Assembly: GCA_024742815.1 (NCBI GenBank) | Contig: JANSXX010000014.1 | Coordinates: 34,721 to 98,720 of the forward strand | Source of the DNA: HXMU1420-13 sp024742815 | GTDB taxonomy: Bacteria; Bacteroidota; Rhodothermia; Balneolales; Balneolaceae | Direction: 5' to 3' | Length of the DNA: 64,000 nucleotides | Shown: in pieces, positions 35,757 to 44,882 of the stretch | Numbering within the stretch: the stretch's first letter is position 1 | How the letters are laid out: each line of letters starts with the position of its first letter | The notes under the pieces: model-generated | Databases searched by the model: none | What the model was told of the DNA's origin: nothing | Seen by the model: the letters and a program-made list of their open reading frames with translations, nothing else | Translations under genes and position numbers: made by a program

Positions 35757-35827
35757 TTGCCCGGGGAGGACTCGAACCCCCACATACTGGACCAAAACCA
35801 GGTGTCCTGCCATTAGACGACCGGGCA
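35757..35827 (-). tRNA. tRNA-Gln (anticodon UUG)
   Basis: The acceptor stem TGCCCGG/CCGGGCA pairs perfectly (35821-35827 with 35758-35764). The D arm, an anticodon stem CCTGG/CCAG-type with loop TTTTGGT (anticodon TTG) and the T arm with GGTTCGAGTCC are all recognisable. The discriminator base is A, and the CCA end is not encoded. Folded by eye on the minus strand. Confidence 0.93.
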
Positions 35828-35875
35828 ATTCAGATCGTTAACAGACTCCAAAGATAAAGAGCTATAAAAATGCAG

Positions 35876-37036
35876 TCAAGATAAAATTGCTTTATTTAGC
35901 ACCTTACATTCCATACATCGTTTTTCTTTACAATAAGCATGGTATAGATGCACTGCACCAAGGTTTCCCTTTGTTTGAGTGTATAATTGCTTAGGGAAAA
36001 TCGCAAACTTTTTCCGAATTGGATCGGGTACTTGTACTTTTAACTGCTGCCATTCTTCAAAAACCTGTTGCCTCAGTGTAGATGAAAACACTAGTTGGCT
36101 TAATGCAAGATGTGCGGGCAGAAATACGGTTCCAAACAAAATTTTCGAAAACCCCTGCTTGGATATGCCTGCAGTTGCTAATAATTGCTGCCAATGCACG
36201 GATAACTTTTCATCTAAAAATGAAGAAAATACTGTTTCGTGTAACGCTGTTAGAAGATGATGTAGTTGCAGAAGCCGTTGCTCGGGCCGGTGAGCAGGCC
36301 TTACTCCTTTTCTTAAAAATATGATGCCCGATTTCTCGAGAATTGCATTCATAAAATGAGTATCAGATGTAAACCCTCGCCCCTCATTAGTATGAGCAAG
36401 CCAAGAACGGGCAGCTTTTACCATAGAATCACGATTGTGTGGTATTCCCAACCCATCCGCTAAGCTCACCATCAATGCTTGTTTCCAAGATAACGACATA
36501 CCTTGCGAGGGATCATAAAAGGAGTAAAAATCTCGCACTTTCTTTTCTAAATACTCTTGCTGTGCAATAGCGAGTTGTTCTTCAAAAGCTTCATCAGAAA
36601 TGTAGGTTATGATATTAGAGCAGGGCAGATTATTACCTTCCAGCGCATTAATCAACTCATCAATTTGCTTTGGGATAAAGGATCGAATATTTAACGTGGG
36701 AATTTCATCACCATTTTGTGTGCGTATAGGCAACACGTTTCCGACATCTGCCACCACATGCAAAACTACATTATTGTAGTTTGTATCCGATTGATGATGG
36801 TGGGCATTCCAATCCCGAGAGTTTAAATGAATCTCTATCGCTCCATAATGAGTTACCGCTCCAATTTGTACAGCGGCATTTACAAAATCAGGACCGTCAC
36901 TTGGGTTTAAAAAACCTGGACGCACCACAGTTACTGTTTGCCCACAAACTGTAGCTAAAGCTTTTTGTTCAATTAATTGCTCGTTCCAAATAGTATGGAG
37001 AATTCGCTCGTATTTTATTTCCTCATCAGGAAACAT
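35876..37036 (-). CDS. DUF2851 family protein
   Basis: A 386-residue soluble protein matching the DUF2851 family of Bacteroidota and relatives: N-terminal RILHTIWNEQLIEQKALATVCG, RPGFLNPSDGPDFVNAAVQIG, GAIEIHLNSRDWNAHHHQSD and NNVVLHVV, plus a C-terminal Cys/His patch (HAYCKEKRCMECKVLN). The first half with E-I-H and D-W-x-x-H has a nuclease-like appearance, but activity is not established. It overlaps the YtxH gene by 11 bp, so the two are co-translated. Confidence 0.88.
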   Translation of the reverse strand: MFPDEEIKYERILHTIWNEQLIEQKALATVCGQTVTVVRPGFLNPSDGPDFVNAAVQIGAVTHYGAIEIHLNSRDWNAHHHQSDTNYNNVVLHVVADVGNVLPIRTQNGDEIPTLNIRSFIPKQIDELINALEGNNLPCSNIITYISDEAFEEQLAIAQQEYLEKKVRDFYSFYDPSQGMSLSWKQALMVSLADGLGIPHNRDSMVKAARSWLAHTNEGRGFTSDTHFMNAILEKSGIIFLRKGVRPAHRPEQRLLQLHHLLTALHETVFSSFLDEKLSVHWQQLLATAGISKQGFSKILFGTVFLPAHLALSQLVFSSTLRQQVFEEWQQLKVQVPDPIRKKFAIFPKQLYTQTKGNLGAVHLYHAYCKEKRCMECKVLNKAILS

Positions 37037-37313
37037 CTTTCATATCCGATTCATCAAATAATAAGCTTTCGGTTGCTTCATATAAATCCGGGATCGAACC
37101 TTTTATCTCGTGTTGAATCTTGCCCAGCCTTTTTTCGCTTTGCTCTAGAAGTTCATGGCTTTTGCCTTCTACCCAATCTTTCGCCTCGGCAGAATGCTCG
37201 CTAATCCAACGCCGGTTATCTTTCCCGCTTTGTGGCGCAACTAATAAACCCACGGCCACTCCGGCAGAAAATGATGCAAGTGCAGTAAATAGGGTGCCTA
37301 ATGTTCTACTCAT
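37026..37313 (-). CDS. YtxH domain protein
   Basis: A 95-residue small membrane-anchored protein. One N-terminal hydrophobic/glycine-rich segment (LFTALASFSAGVAVGLLVAPQSGKDNR) is followed by an amphipathic charged helix. The APQSGKDNRR block is the YtxH hallmark. These proteins are often stress-related and envelope-associated. Its end overlaps the DUF2851 start by 11 bp. Confidence 0.85.
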   Translation of the reverse strand: MSRTLGTLFTALASFSAGVAVGLLVAPQSGKDNRRWISEHSAEAKDWVEGKSHELLEQSEKRLGKIQHEIKGSIPDLYEATESLLFDESDMKDVS

Positions 37314-37437
37314 GGTTCAGTTGTTTTGGTTGAGGTTAACAGTGTTAATATAATGTTTGGATTTTTTAATTTAATGCTTAAAAAACAAAATAGTGTAATA
37401 ATTAATTTACCTTTCTAACCAAACAAACCGAGTTTAC

Positions 37438-37932
37438 ATGCAGCATATTACACTGATGGATCAACATCATATTAAGCGAACCATTAAACGGCTTGCAATA
37501 CAGGTATGGGAACAAATGGGCGACGCAGAAGAGCTGATTGTATTTGGGCTGAACGAACGAGGCTATGCAACTGCGGTAATACTTACAAAGTTCTTAGAAG
37601 AGATTAGCGATCAACGCATCCAACTTCATCAATTTCATGTTGCCGATAATGGGCAAAAAACACCCATTCCCAATTGTACCGAAAAAGCTGTACTAATTGT
37701 TGATGATGTGATTTTCTCGGGAAAAACGATGTTCAATGCGCTTTCTACAATTTGCTACTCAAATGAGCCGCAACTTATTGAAGTTCTTAGCCTTGTAGAT
37801 CGAGGGCATCGTAAATACCCCGTACTATGTGAACTCACAGGAATATCAGTTCCAACTAAATTCGGCGAACATATCGAAGTTATTCTGGAGAACAATACGC
37901 TGCAGGAAGTTGTCCTATTCAAGAATTCTTAA
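37438..37932 (+). CDS. Phosphoribosyltransferase-domain protein
   Basis: A 164-residue type I PRTase fold with the PRPP-binding loop VLIVDDVIFSGKTM (residues ~82-95) and an N-terminal strand EELIVFGLNERGYATAVIL. It resembles PyrR-type proteins in size and order, but no pyr genes follow and no attenuator was seen, so the base or regulatory target is open. First of four plus-strand genes (24 bp before the DUF3078 gene). Divergent from YtxH. Confidence 0.82.
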   Translation: MQHITLMDQHHIKRTIKRLAIQVWEQMGDAEELIVFGLNERGYATAVILTKFLEEISDQRIQLHQFHVADNGQKTPIPNCTEKAVLIVDDVIFSGKTMFNALSTICYSNEPQLIEVLSLVDRGHRKYPVLCELTGISVPTKFGEHIEVILENNTLQEVVLFKNS

Positions 37933-37956
37933 TTAAAAACTAACTAACTATCTATC

Positions 37957-38820
37957 ATGAAACAGTTTCTACTTACACTTACGCTCGTATGTGTAACAGG
38001 ATTATCCTTTGCACAAGAAACCATCATCATCCCCGACACCCTTGATAATGAGTGGGCAGTAACATGGGTACTTGGCTTAAATGCTTCGCAATCTACCTTT
38101 AATAATTGGGCAGCGGGTGGCCAAAATAACGTTTCGGCAACAGCATTTACCCGCGTTAACGGCGCATATCGGCAAGGGAAATTCACCTACGGCTACGTTT
38201 TTAATGTGCGATATGGAATCACCAATATTGAAGGTGAGGAAAGCCGAAAAACTGCCGATCGTTTAGCGCTCAGGCATCGTGCTGCGTACATCCTTAATGA
38301 GGAAAACACGATGAACGCTTTCGCTCAAATATCATTCGTCACTCAGTTTTACGACGGCTACGACTATTCCGGAGACGCTCGTGTTCGTATTTCAGATTTC
38401 ATGGCTCCCGGATATCTTTCTGAAAGCATCGGTTATGCATACACCCCTACCGATTTTGTGAGTTTTGAAGCAGGTTTGGCGCTTAAACAAACCTTTGTTA
38501 ACGATGACGCGCTCGTTCCGGGTTATGGTGTTGAAGCGGGAGAGAATGTATTTTCTGAAGGCGGTCTTCAATTGGCGGTCAATTTCAGTAAGGAAATCCT
38601 CACTAACGTAAACTACACTACCAGTTTCGAGACGTTTAACAACATCAATAAAAGTCTGGCAAGTACGGATGTTTCCTGGGCTAATGAACTCACGGGTAAA
38701 ATAAATGATTACCTAACCGCCTCTTTTCAACTTGAAATGATTTATGATGATGATGTAGTTGCAGATGAGCTGCAAACACGGCAAATTCTTGCAGCCGGTT
38801 TGTTAGTTAATCTCAGATAA
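37957..38820 (+). CDS. DUF3078 family secreted/outer-membrane protein
   Basis: A 287-residue protein with a clear signal peptide (residues 1-19, ending SFAQ). DUF3078 hallmarks are present: WAVTWVLGLNASQSTFNNWAAGGQNN and alternating amphipathic strands, typical of a small outer-membrane barrel. It ends in the strand LAAGLLVNLR. Function unknown. The stop codon overlaps the next start (TAATG). Confidence 0.87.
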   Translation: MKQFLLTLTLVCVTGLSFAQETIIIPDTLDNEWAVTWVLGLNASQSTFNNWAAGGQNNVSATAFTRVNGAYRQGKFTYGYVFNVRYGITNIEGEESRKTADRLALRHRAAYILNEENTMNAFAQISFVTQFYDGYDYSGDARVRISDFMAPGYLSESIGYAYTPTDFVSFEAGLALKQTFVNDDALVPGYGVEAGENVFSEGGLQLAVNFSKEILTNVNYTTSFETFNNINKSLASTDVSWANELTGKINDYLTASFQLEMIYDDDVVADELQTRQILAAGLLVNLR

Positions 38821-40166
38821 TGCAATCAAACATTTCCCAACAATTTTCAAAAGCTCTGGACGACCTTCAACAATGGAAGAACTCGTTCGGAGCTTTTTCA
38901 TTAGATGAATCTCTGCAGGTTCATCCCGATACCTCTGCCAAAGTCTTTAACGAGTTAACCGATCGATTAAAGGGGAATTTTCCTTTTCACCATCCTGTGT
39001 ACGCGGGGCAGATGCTCAAAAGTCCGCACGACATTGCGTGGGCAGCATATGCGTTGGCAAGCTCCATCAATCCTAACAATCATGCGCTGGATGGCGGACC
39101 TCCTTCTTCCGAAATGGAAAAGGAAATCATGCCGATGCTGGCAAAGTTTTTTGGCTACGGGGATACCTTTTTAGGACATCTGACCTCAAGTGGTACTATC
39201 GGCAACCTTGAAGCACTTTGGATTGCCCGCAAGCTTCATCCTACCAAAAAGATTGCTTTCTCATCCAATGCGCACTACACGCATGGACGTATGTGCGAAG
39301 TACTTGGTATAGAATTAGAAACCATTCCAATCACACCGGATGGCAAGTTTGATTTTTCTACGATTGAGGCTTCAGAAATTGGCACTTTGGTCGTCACTCT
39401 TGGAACTACGGGTTTGGGTGAAGTAGAACCACTAGATCAAGCTTTGGCGTGGGCAAGAGAGCATAATATCCGTATTCATATCGATGCGGCTTATGGGGGA
39501 TTTTTCCGATGTCTGAAAGATTCGGAGTTGATTGATGGCACCTCATGGAAGTTGATGCAAGAAGCAGACAGCATTGTAGTGGATCCTCATAAACATGGAC
39601 TTCAACCGTATGGTTGTGGTGCCGTGATTTTCAAAGATCCGGCTGTTGGTCGTTTTTATAAACACGATTCTCCCTACACCTATTTTACATCGGATGATTT
39701 ACACCTCGGAGAAATCAGCTTGGAATGTTCACGCGCTGGAGCGGCAGCCGTTGCTTTTTGGGCAACTTTGCAGTGTTTCCCACTAGAAGAGAATGCTGGT
39801 TTTGGGCCGATTCTGGCAAAATGCCGAAAAGCAGCGATGTATGGTTATTCATTAATTGTTGACTCGGAGAAGCTTGAGCCATTCAAAAAACCTGAACTCG
39901 ATATCCTGACGTACTTCCCTACAAACGAATTAACCAGTAGCGTATCACAGATTTCCGCTTTATCGAGAAAAGTGTTTCAGAAAGGGATGGAGGACCAAAG
40001 CTTTTATCTGTCGTTGTATAAAGTGTCTGCAGATGATTTCATACGATTGCATCCTGAGTTTGAACCGGATGAGAAGACGGTTACAATTCTAAGAAGCGTG
40101 CTCATGCGACCGGAGCATCATGATTTTATTCACGAATTGATTCGTAGAATTGAAAATGCTATTTAG
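38820..40166 (+). CDS. PLP-dependent group II decarboxylase
   Basis: A 448-residue fold-I PLP enzyme related to glutamate/aromatic amino acid/histidine decarboxylases. The cofactor region shows LTSSGTIGNLEALWIAR, HIDAAYGGFFRC (Asp binding the pyridine N) and the Schiff-base lysine in VDPHKHGLQPYG near residue 258. The substrate cannot be assigned from these motifs. It is translationally coupled to the DUF3078 gene by a one-base overlap, an odd partnership since the neighbour is an envelope protein. Confidence 0.87.
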   Translation: MQSNISQQFSKALDDLQQWKNSFGAFSLDESLQVHPDTSAKVFNELTDRLKGNFPFHHPVYAGQMLKSPHDIAWAAYALASSINPNNHALDGGPPSSEMEKEIMPMLAKFFGYGDTFLGHLTSSGTIGNLEALWIARKLHPTKKIAFSSNAHYTHGRMCEVLGIELETIPITPDGKFDFSTIEASEIGTLVVTLGTTGLGEVEPLDQALAWAREHNIRIHIDAAYGGFFRCLKDSELIDGTSWKLMQEADSIVVDPHKHGLQPYGCGAVIFKDPAVGRFYKHDSPYTYFTSDDLHLGEISLECSRAGAAAVAFWATLQCFPLEENAGFGPILAKCRKAAMYGYSLIVDSEKLEPFKKPELDILTYFPTNELTSSVSQISALSRKVFQKGMEDQSFYLSLYKVSADDFIRLHPEFEPDEKTVTILRSVLMRPEHHDFIHELIRRIENAI

Positions 40167-40171
40167 CATCC

Positions 40172-41035
40172 ATGGGTACTTCATTACAAAAAAGAGAATG
40201 CGCGAGTTGCGGTCAACCTTTCGAGACTCAATTTTGCCCAAATTGCGGCGAGCGTAGACTTACAGAAAAGGATTATTCGGCATTCTCTCTTGTCAATGAT
40301 TTTGTAGTGGATGTATTCAACATTGAAAATAAGTTCTGGCGAACGCTTAAATACTTTCTGATCAAGCCGGCAACCTATGTTGATGAATACATCAAAGGAG
40401 CGCGAAAGAAGTTTATCTCTCCCATCAAATTGTTCTTATTGGCGAATGCATGGTATTTCCTTTTCCCGGCTATAAACACATTTAAAACTACCTGGACCAC
40501 CCAGCTTGGTGGACTCCCCTACAGTTCACTAACTCTCGACTTTTTAACTAAATTTCAGATTAGTACAGGGCTGAGTGCTAGCGATTTCGCATTACTTTAT
40601 AACGATGCCACCGCTGTAATATCAAAACTTTTTGTGATCATTCAACCACTGTTGTTCGGCTTACTCACTTATTTACTCTACTATCGTCGCAAAACTGAAA
40701 AGCCACTCATTCATCACTTTAATCACAGCTTGGTATTTTACGCGTTCCTGCTTTTGATTGGAGTGAGTATCGCCCCTGCTACTTATAGTTTGATTGGAAT
40801 TGTGTTGGAATCGGAAGCGATGCGAGCTTTTAGAACCGAATTGAACGTCACCATTTTCATATTTCTGATTCTTAACATATTTGGCTTTTTCTTATACAAA
40901 AAGTTTTTCGCCGAGAAGTGGACTAAAGTAGTTTGGAAAGTTCTGGTATTAAACCTGCTCTTCGCTCCCTTATTACAAATCTACCGTTTTATTCTGCTTT
41001 GGATCACCCTAGGCTGGATTTGGCTTACGGTTTAA
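40172..41035 (+). CDS. DUF3667 family membrane protein with N-terminal zinc ribbon
   Basis: A 287-residue protein. The N-terminus has a four-cysteine ribbon (CASCGQPF, CPNCGERRLTEKDYS) followed by the DUF3667 signature FWRTLKYFLIKPATYVDEYIKGARKKFISPIKLFLLANAWYFLF. Three or four further membrane helices follow. Function unknown. It begins 5 bp after the decarboxylase, so the same operon is likely. Its last 11 bp overlap the end of the convergent lipoprotein gene. Confidence 0.88.
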   Translation: MGTSLQKRECASCGQPFETQFCPNCGERRLTEKDYSAFSLVNDFVVDVFNIENKFWRTLKYFLIKPATYVDEYIKGARKKFISPIKLFLLANAWYFLFPAINTFKTTWTTQLGGLPYSSLTLDFLTKFQISTGLSASDFALLYNDATAVISKLFVIIQPLLFGLLTYLLYYRRKTEKPLIHHFNHSLVFYAFLLLIGVSIAPATYSLIGIVLESEAMRAFRTELNVTIFIFLILNIFGFFLYKKFFAEKWTKVVWKVLVLNLLFAPLLQIYRFILLWITLGWIWLTV

Positions 41036-41420
41036 TTACTGTTACTTTAAAATTAAGTTGATTTTCCAAACATCCATGCGAGGCTGAGAGCTGAAAAAAA
41101 TCTTCACCCTTATCCAATGCTGTTAACTTTATCATCGATAAATGACCGTTATCGTTAGGGTTATTTGCAAAAATAATACGTACTGCCCCTTCAACTGATA
41201 GATATGATATATCATAGATTACTCGACCCTCAGAACTAACGAATACTGGTGGATTTGTTAAATCGATAAACAAGGTTTCCCCCACCGACATTGTAATGTC
41301 TTCGATAGGATTTTCAACAACTAGTGTACCCTCGCACCGCCCTTCTTGTGTACAACTCCACCCGGTAATGCCTACAACCAGAGATAAAATTAATAATGGA
41401 TAATAAGCTTTAAAGTTCAT
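41025..41420 (-). CDS. Small putative lipoprotein
   Basis: A 131-residue exported protein. A signal peptide with lipobox-like VGITGWSC is followed by a mature part with three further cysteines (C-T-Q-E-G-R-C and SHGC) and an all-beta, Ig-like look (DITMSVGETLFIDLTN, FKVTVIKP). I use the ATG at 41420; a TTG at 41432 adds four residues. The start lies inside the last codons of the upstream barrel gene (11-bp overlap), so the two proteins probably act together at the outer membrane. Family not recognised. Confidence 0.65.
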   Translation of the reverse strand: MNFKAYYPLLILSLVVGITGWSCTQEGRCEGTLVVENPIEDITMSVGETLFIDLTNPPVFVSSEGRVIYDISYLSVEGAVRIIFANNPNDNGHLSMIKLTALDKGEDFFQLSASHGCLENQLNFKVTVIKP

Positions 41421-42237
41421 AGCTAATCCCAAATTTTATGCTATGTCGTACAAAATCATAATTGAGAGGAGTGCTAATTGAAAGCAATATTTGGAAACGA
41501 CTCATCTCTTTGATAAATCCAGTTTCTATTTGGGTTACATCATCTTTGAGATTCAATGGATAGCTATCGTCAGAAATCTTGTAGCTCCCTTTAACCCTGA
41601 AAAAACTATTTAAATATTCACTTCTTACAGTAATATTTACAGATTGCAATACATATAGTTGGTCTTGGACTTCATCAAAATCTCCAACATGTGTCCAATT
41701 ATTTATACCTAAGGCTATGTCGAATTCAAGATTTTGATTTACATATACTCCACCCCTCACATGGGCTCCATATGAAAAATTTTCTTGCGCATAAGAGTCT
41801 CTATTTTCAATATCAGCAACAAATCCAGCTAAAAAACCCCACTCTCTTGGATAGTCTGGATTGGGCATTGTTGGGAGTTTAAATCGTATCGAGGTTTTGT
41901 ACCAAAATGCAGAAATTTGATTGGTATAGGTGAAATCTAAACCAAGATTACCAAAAGTTGAATGTGCTGCAAGTCCACCAAATCGGCCGCCGGGATCTTT
42001 AAATTCGTAATGGGAAAAAGGTAGCGCTAATGATATAGATAATGATTTAAAGGCGATTCTTGATCTAAGATATCCAAATACAGAGCTGTGAGATATTCCT
42101 TCATCAGATCCAGATGTCTGAAAAGTAGGTTTTGAAATATCAAGTCCAGCGGAAAAGCTATATGGTTGAGCAATACTTTGTGCTTGAATGTTACTTACGG
42201 TTAATAACACCAAAAAGAAAAAATTACATCTGCTCAT
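41410..42237 (-). CDS. Putative outer-membrane beta-barrel protein
   Basis: A 275-residue protein with a signal peptide (residues 1-20, ending IQAQ) and about ten to twelve alternating amphipathic strands (LGLDFTYTNQISAFWYKTSIRF, VNITVRSEYLNSFFRVKGSYKI), ending FGISYEL with aromatic residues as in outer-membrane barrels. No family recognised. The start is taken at the ATG (42237) directly before the hydrophobic core. It overlaps the lipoprotein gene downstream by 11 bp. Confidence 0.68.
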   Translation of the reverse strand: MSRCNFFFLVLLTVSNIQAQSIAQPYSFSAGLDISKPTFQTSGSDEGISHSSVFGYLRSRIAFKSLSISLALPFSHYEFKDPGGRFGGLAAHSTFGNLGLDFTYTNQISAFWYKTSIRFKLPTMPNPDYPREWGFLAGFVADIENRDSYAQENFSYGAHVRGGVYVNQNLEFDIALGINNWTHVGDFDEVQDQLYVLQSVNITVRSEYLNSFFRVKGSYKISDDSYPLNLKDDVTQIETGFIKEMSRFQILLSISTPLNYDFVRHSIKFGISYEL

Positions 42238-42342
42238 ATAAGTAGTAAAAATATCAACCAAAAACTCTTGACTGCTAGGTCTAATTTCGTTGCAAAAAGC
42301 AGGGCCAATTCATGAATTGACCCTACGTGTTTTGCCTAGAAT

Positions 42343-43851
42343 TTAAACATCAAAGGAAATACCCTGCGCCAATGGTAGTTCATCGCCCCAGTTGATGGTA
42401 TTGGTTTGGCGACGCATATATGCTTTCCAAGCATCCGAGCCGGATTCACGTCCGCCCCCGGTTTCTTTCTCACCACCAAAAGCGCCACCAATCTCGGCGC
42501 CACTCGTACCAATGTTGATATTCGCGATCCCACAGTCAGAACCGTGCGCACTCAGGAAGTTTTCCGCTTCGCGCATGTTCAAGGTAAACATTGATGAACT
42601 CAAGCCTTGCTTCACCCCATTTTGAAGAGCAATGGCTTCTTCTAAGGTCGAATACTTCATCAGATATAAAATCGGGGCGAACGTTTCGTCTTGTACAATC
42701 TTGTAGTGATTTTCAACCTCAGCCAGCGCCGGACGCACATAATGGCCATCACCTTCGATTACTTCCCCACCATAAATAACCTTGCCGCCTTCTTCTTCGA
42801 TTTGCTTCAGCGCAGCTTGCATGGTTTCTACAGCTTGCTCGTCGATAAGCGGTCCTACCAAGGTACCGGGCTCGAGTGGATCACCAATCGTAATCTTTTC
42901 ATAAATACCGAGTAAACGTTCTTTCACTTGATCATACACCGATTCGTGGATAATCAATCGTCGTGTAGAAGTACAACGCTGCCCACAAGTACCAACGGCT
43001 CCAAATACGGTAGCTCGAATACTCATTTCGATATCGGCATTTTCACTAATGATGATGGCGTTATTTCCGCCCAATTCCAGAATGGTTTTTCCTAAACGAC
43101 CACCAACAGTTTTGGCAACTTCTTTACCCATTCGGATGGAACCAGTTGCTGAAATCAATGGAATGCGTGAGTCTCTAGTCATCCACTCACCTACTTCACG
43201 ATCGCCGGTTACTAAGTTAAAAATACCTTCAGGAAGGTTGTTCTCACGCAGTACTTTGGCTACAATTTTCTGAATGGCCACGCCACACAATGGTGTTTTT
43301 TCCGAGCCTTTCCAAATCATCACATCCCCGCAAGCTGCAGCAATCATTGCGTTCCAGCTCCAAACAGCAACCGGAAAGTTAAAAGCAGAAATTATCCCAA
43401 CAATCCCGATAGGGTGCCATTGCTCGTACATTCTGTGTTGTGGACGCTCGCTGTGCATGGTTAAACCGTACAGCTGTCGACTTAAACCTACGGCGAAATC
43501 GCAAATATCAATCATCTCTTGAACTTCGCCCAAACCTTCCTGATGGATTTTCCCCATCTCGTAAGTAACCAGCTTACCAAGTGGCTCTTTATATTCGCGA
43601 AGCTTGTCCCCAATTTGCCGAACGATTTCCCCACGTTGCGGAGCCGGCATAGCGCGCCATACTAAAAATGCTTCTTGTGCTTTGGCAACCACTTGCTCGT
43701 ATTGCTCTTTAGTAGTAATACTTACATTCGCAATTTTTTTACCATCAACCGGAGTAAAACTAGCTATTACTTCTTTGCTTTCTAAATTCTGTAACCCAGT
43801 GCTGGTTCCGGCATTTACACCCTCGATGCCAAGCTTCTTTAAAAAATCCAT
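42343..43851 (-). CDS. Aldehyde dehydrogenase, ALDH7 (alpha-aminoadipic semialdehyde dehydrogenase-like)
   Basis: A 502-residue NAD(P)+-dependent aldehyde dehydrogenase. Catalytic Cys is in GTCGQRCTSTRRLIIH and Glu in ILELGGNNAIII. The Rossmann region is SATGSIRMGKEVAKTVGGRLGK. GQRCTSTRR and the end block GGAFGGEKETGGGRESGSDAWKAYMRRQTNTINW are typical of the ALDH7/antiquitin branch, which oxidises aminoadipate semialdehyde in lysine catabolism. The substrate here is by family. Monocistronic on the minus strand. Confidence 0.9.
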   Translation of the reverse strand: MDFLKKLGIEGVNAGTSTGLQNLESKEVIASFTPVDGKKIANVSITTKEQYEQVVAKAQEAFLVWRAMPAPQRGEIVRQIGDKLREYKEPLGKLVTYEMGKIHQEGLGEVQEMIDICDFAVGLSRQLYGLTMHSERPQHRMYEQWHPIGIVGIISAFNFPVAVWSWNAMIAAACGDVMIWKGSEKTPLCGVAIQKIVAKVLRENNLPEGIFNLVTGDREVGEWMTRDSRIPLISATGSIRMGKEVAKTVGGRLGKTILELGGNNAIIISENADIEMSIRATVFGAVGTCGQRCTSTRRLIIHESVYDQVKERLLGIYEKITIGDPLEPGTLVGPLIDEQAVETMQAALKQIEEEGGKVIYGGEVIEGDGHYVRPALAEVENHYKIVQDETFAPILYLMKYSTLEEAIALQNGVKQGLSSSMFTLNMREAENFLSAHGSDCGIANINIGTSGAEIGGAFGGEKETGGGRESGSDAWKAYMRRQTNTINWGDELPLAQGISFDV

Positions 43852-43949
43852 TCAGTTTATTTTATTGATTGGTACTTTAGCGATGTGAAGATAGCCATTT
43901 CGCAAAAAGAAATGTGGAATAAATTGCTTCGGCATAAACCCTACTGTCT

Positions 43950-44714
43950 ATGAAAACTGCCTCTCAAGCTCAATTAACTCTACTTAGAAAACTTAAACAA
44001 CGTAAGTACCGCACCATTGAGCAAAAATTTGTGATAGAAGGCGAGCGCGCTATCGATCAAGTGATCGAAAATGGAGTGGTTGATGTGGAGGCCATTTTTG
44101 TAAAGGCTAGTAAGCTCGATCATTTTAAAGGAGTTAATGAAAAGCTTCATTTATTGGATCACCGTGATTTTAACGAGCTTTCTGATACCGATAATCCGCA
44201 AGGAATGCTGGCTATTTGCAAAATCCCAGAGCCGATTTCACTTTCCCAGCTTTCTACAACCAATGGATTAATCATTGCTACCGATGCCATTCAGGACCCC
44301 GGAAATATGGGCACTATTATCCGATCAGCCGTTTGGTATGGAGCTAGTGCACTTATTACAGGCACAGGATCGGTGGATATCTACAATCCAAAAGTAGTGC
44401 GTAGTACAGCCGGTGCTACGGGAATCTTACCCTTTGTTCAAGGTGAATTAGTTGACCTTTGTAGTGAACTTAAAACTTTGGGCTGGAGCGTAATGCTGCT
44501 TGATGGCAATGCCGGAGCTGTATCGATCAGCGATGTACCATTTCAAAATAAAACTATCCTGATTGTGGGCAACGAAGCTAATGGCGTTTCCAGTGAACTA
44601 ATCGATGCCGGTTACCAGCGTGTGTTACTTCCCACTAAATCGCCCCAACAATATGTAGAGAGCCTGAATGCAGGGGTTGCCCTGAGTATTGCGTTGGCTA
44701 TTGTTAATAATTAA
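43950..44714 (+). CDS. SpoU/TrmH-family RNA methyltransferase
   Basis: A 254-residue 2'-O-ribose RNA methyltransferase of the SPOUT fold. An N-terminal substrate-binding domain (KLKQRKYRTIEQKFVIEGERAIDQ) precedes the knotted catalytic domain with motif 1 DAIQDPGNMGTIIRSAVWYGA, motif 2 LIVGNEANGVS and motif 3 LPTKSPQQYVESLNAGVALSIA. The target (23S rRNA or tRNA) cannot be told. A single gene, divergent from the ALDH gene. Confidence 0.92.
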   Translation: MKTASQAQLTLLRKLKQRKYRTIEQKFVIEGERAIDQVIENGVVDVEAIFVKASKLDHFKGVNEKLHLLDHRDFNELSDTDNPQGMLAICKIPEPISLSQLSTTNGLIIATDAIQDPGNMGTIIRSAVWYGASALITGTGSVDIYNPKVVRSTAGATGILPFVQGELVDLCSELKTLGWSVMLLDGNAGAVSISDVPFQNKTILIVGNEANGVSSELIDAGYQRVLLPTKSPQQYVESLNAGVALSIALAIVNN

Positions 44715-44882
44715 GTGGACAACTCTTCTCTTATTATGCCAATGTTAAGCCATTAGAAAATCCTGCATTAGTTTTCCACATTCGTTGCAAATGGACTTGG
44801 CTTTGGTTTAATTCAGTGAACGTTCTTTTACATACGTCATCTACAAACCCGGCGGTTACGCTCTATAAAAACCCATTTGCCC

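Noticed and set aside
37438..37932. PyrR attenuator protein
   Set aside because: The PRTase motif fits, but no pyr operon or anti-terminator structure is adjacent, so I kept a generic call.
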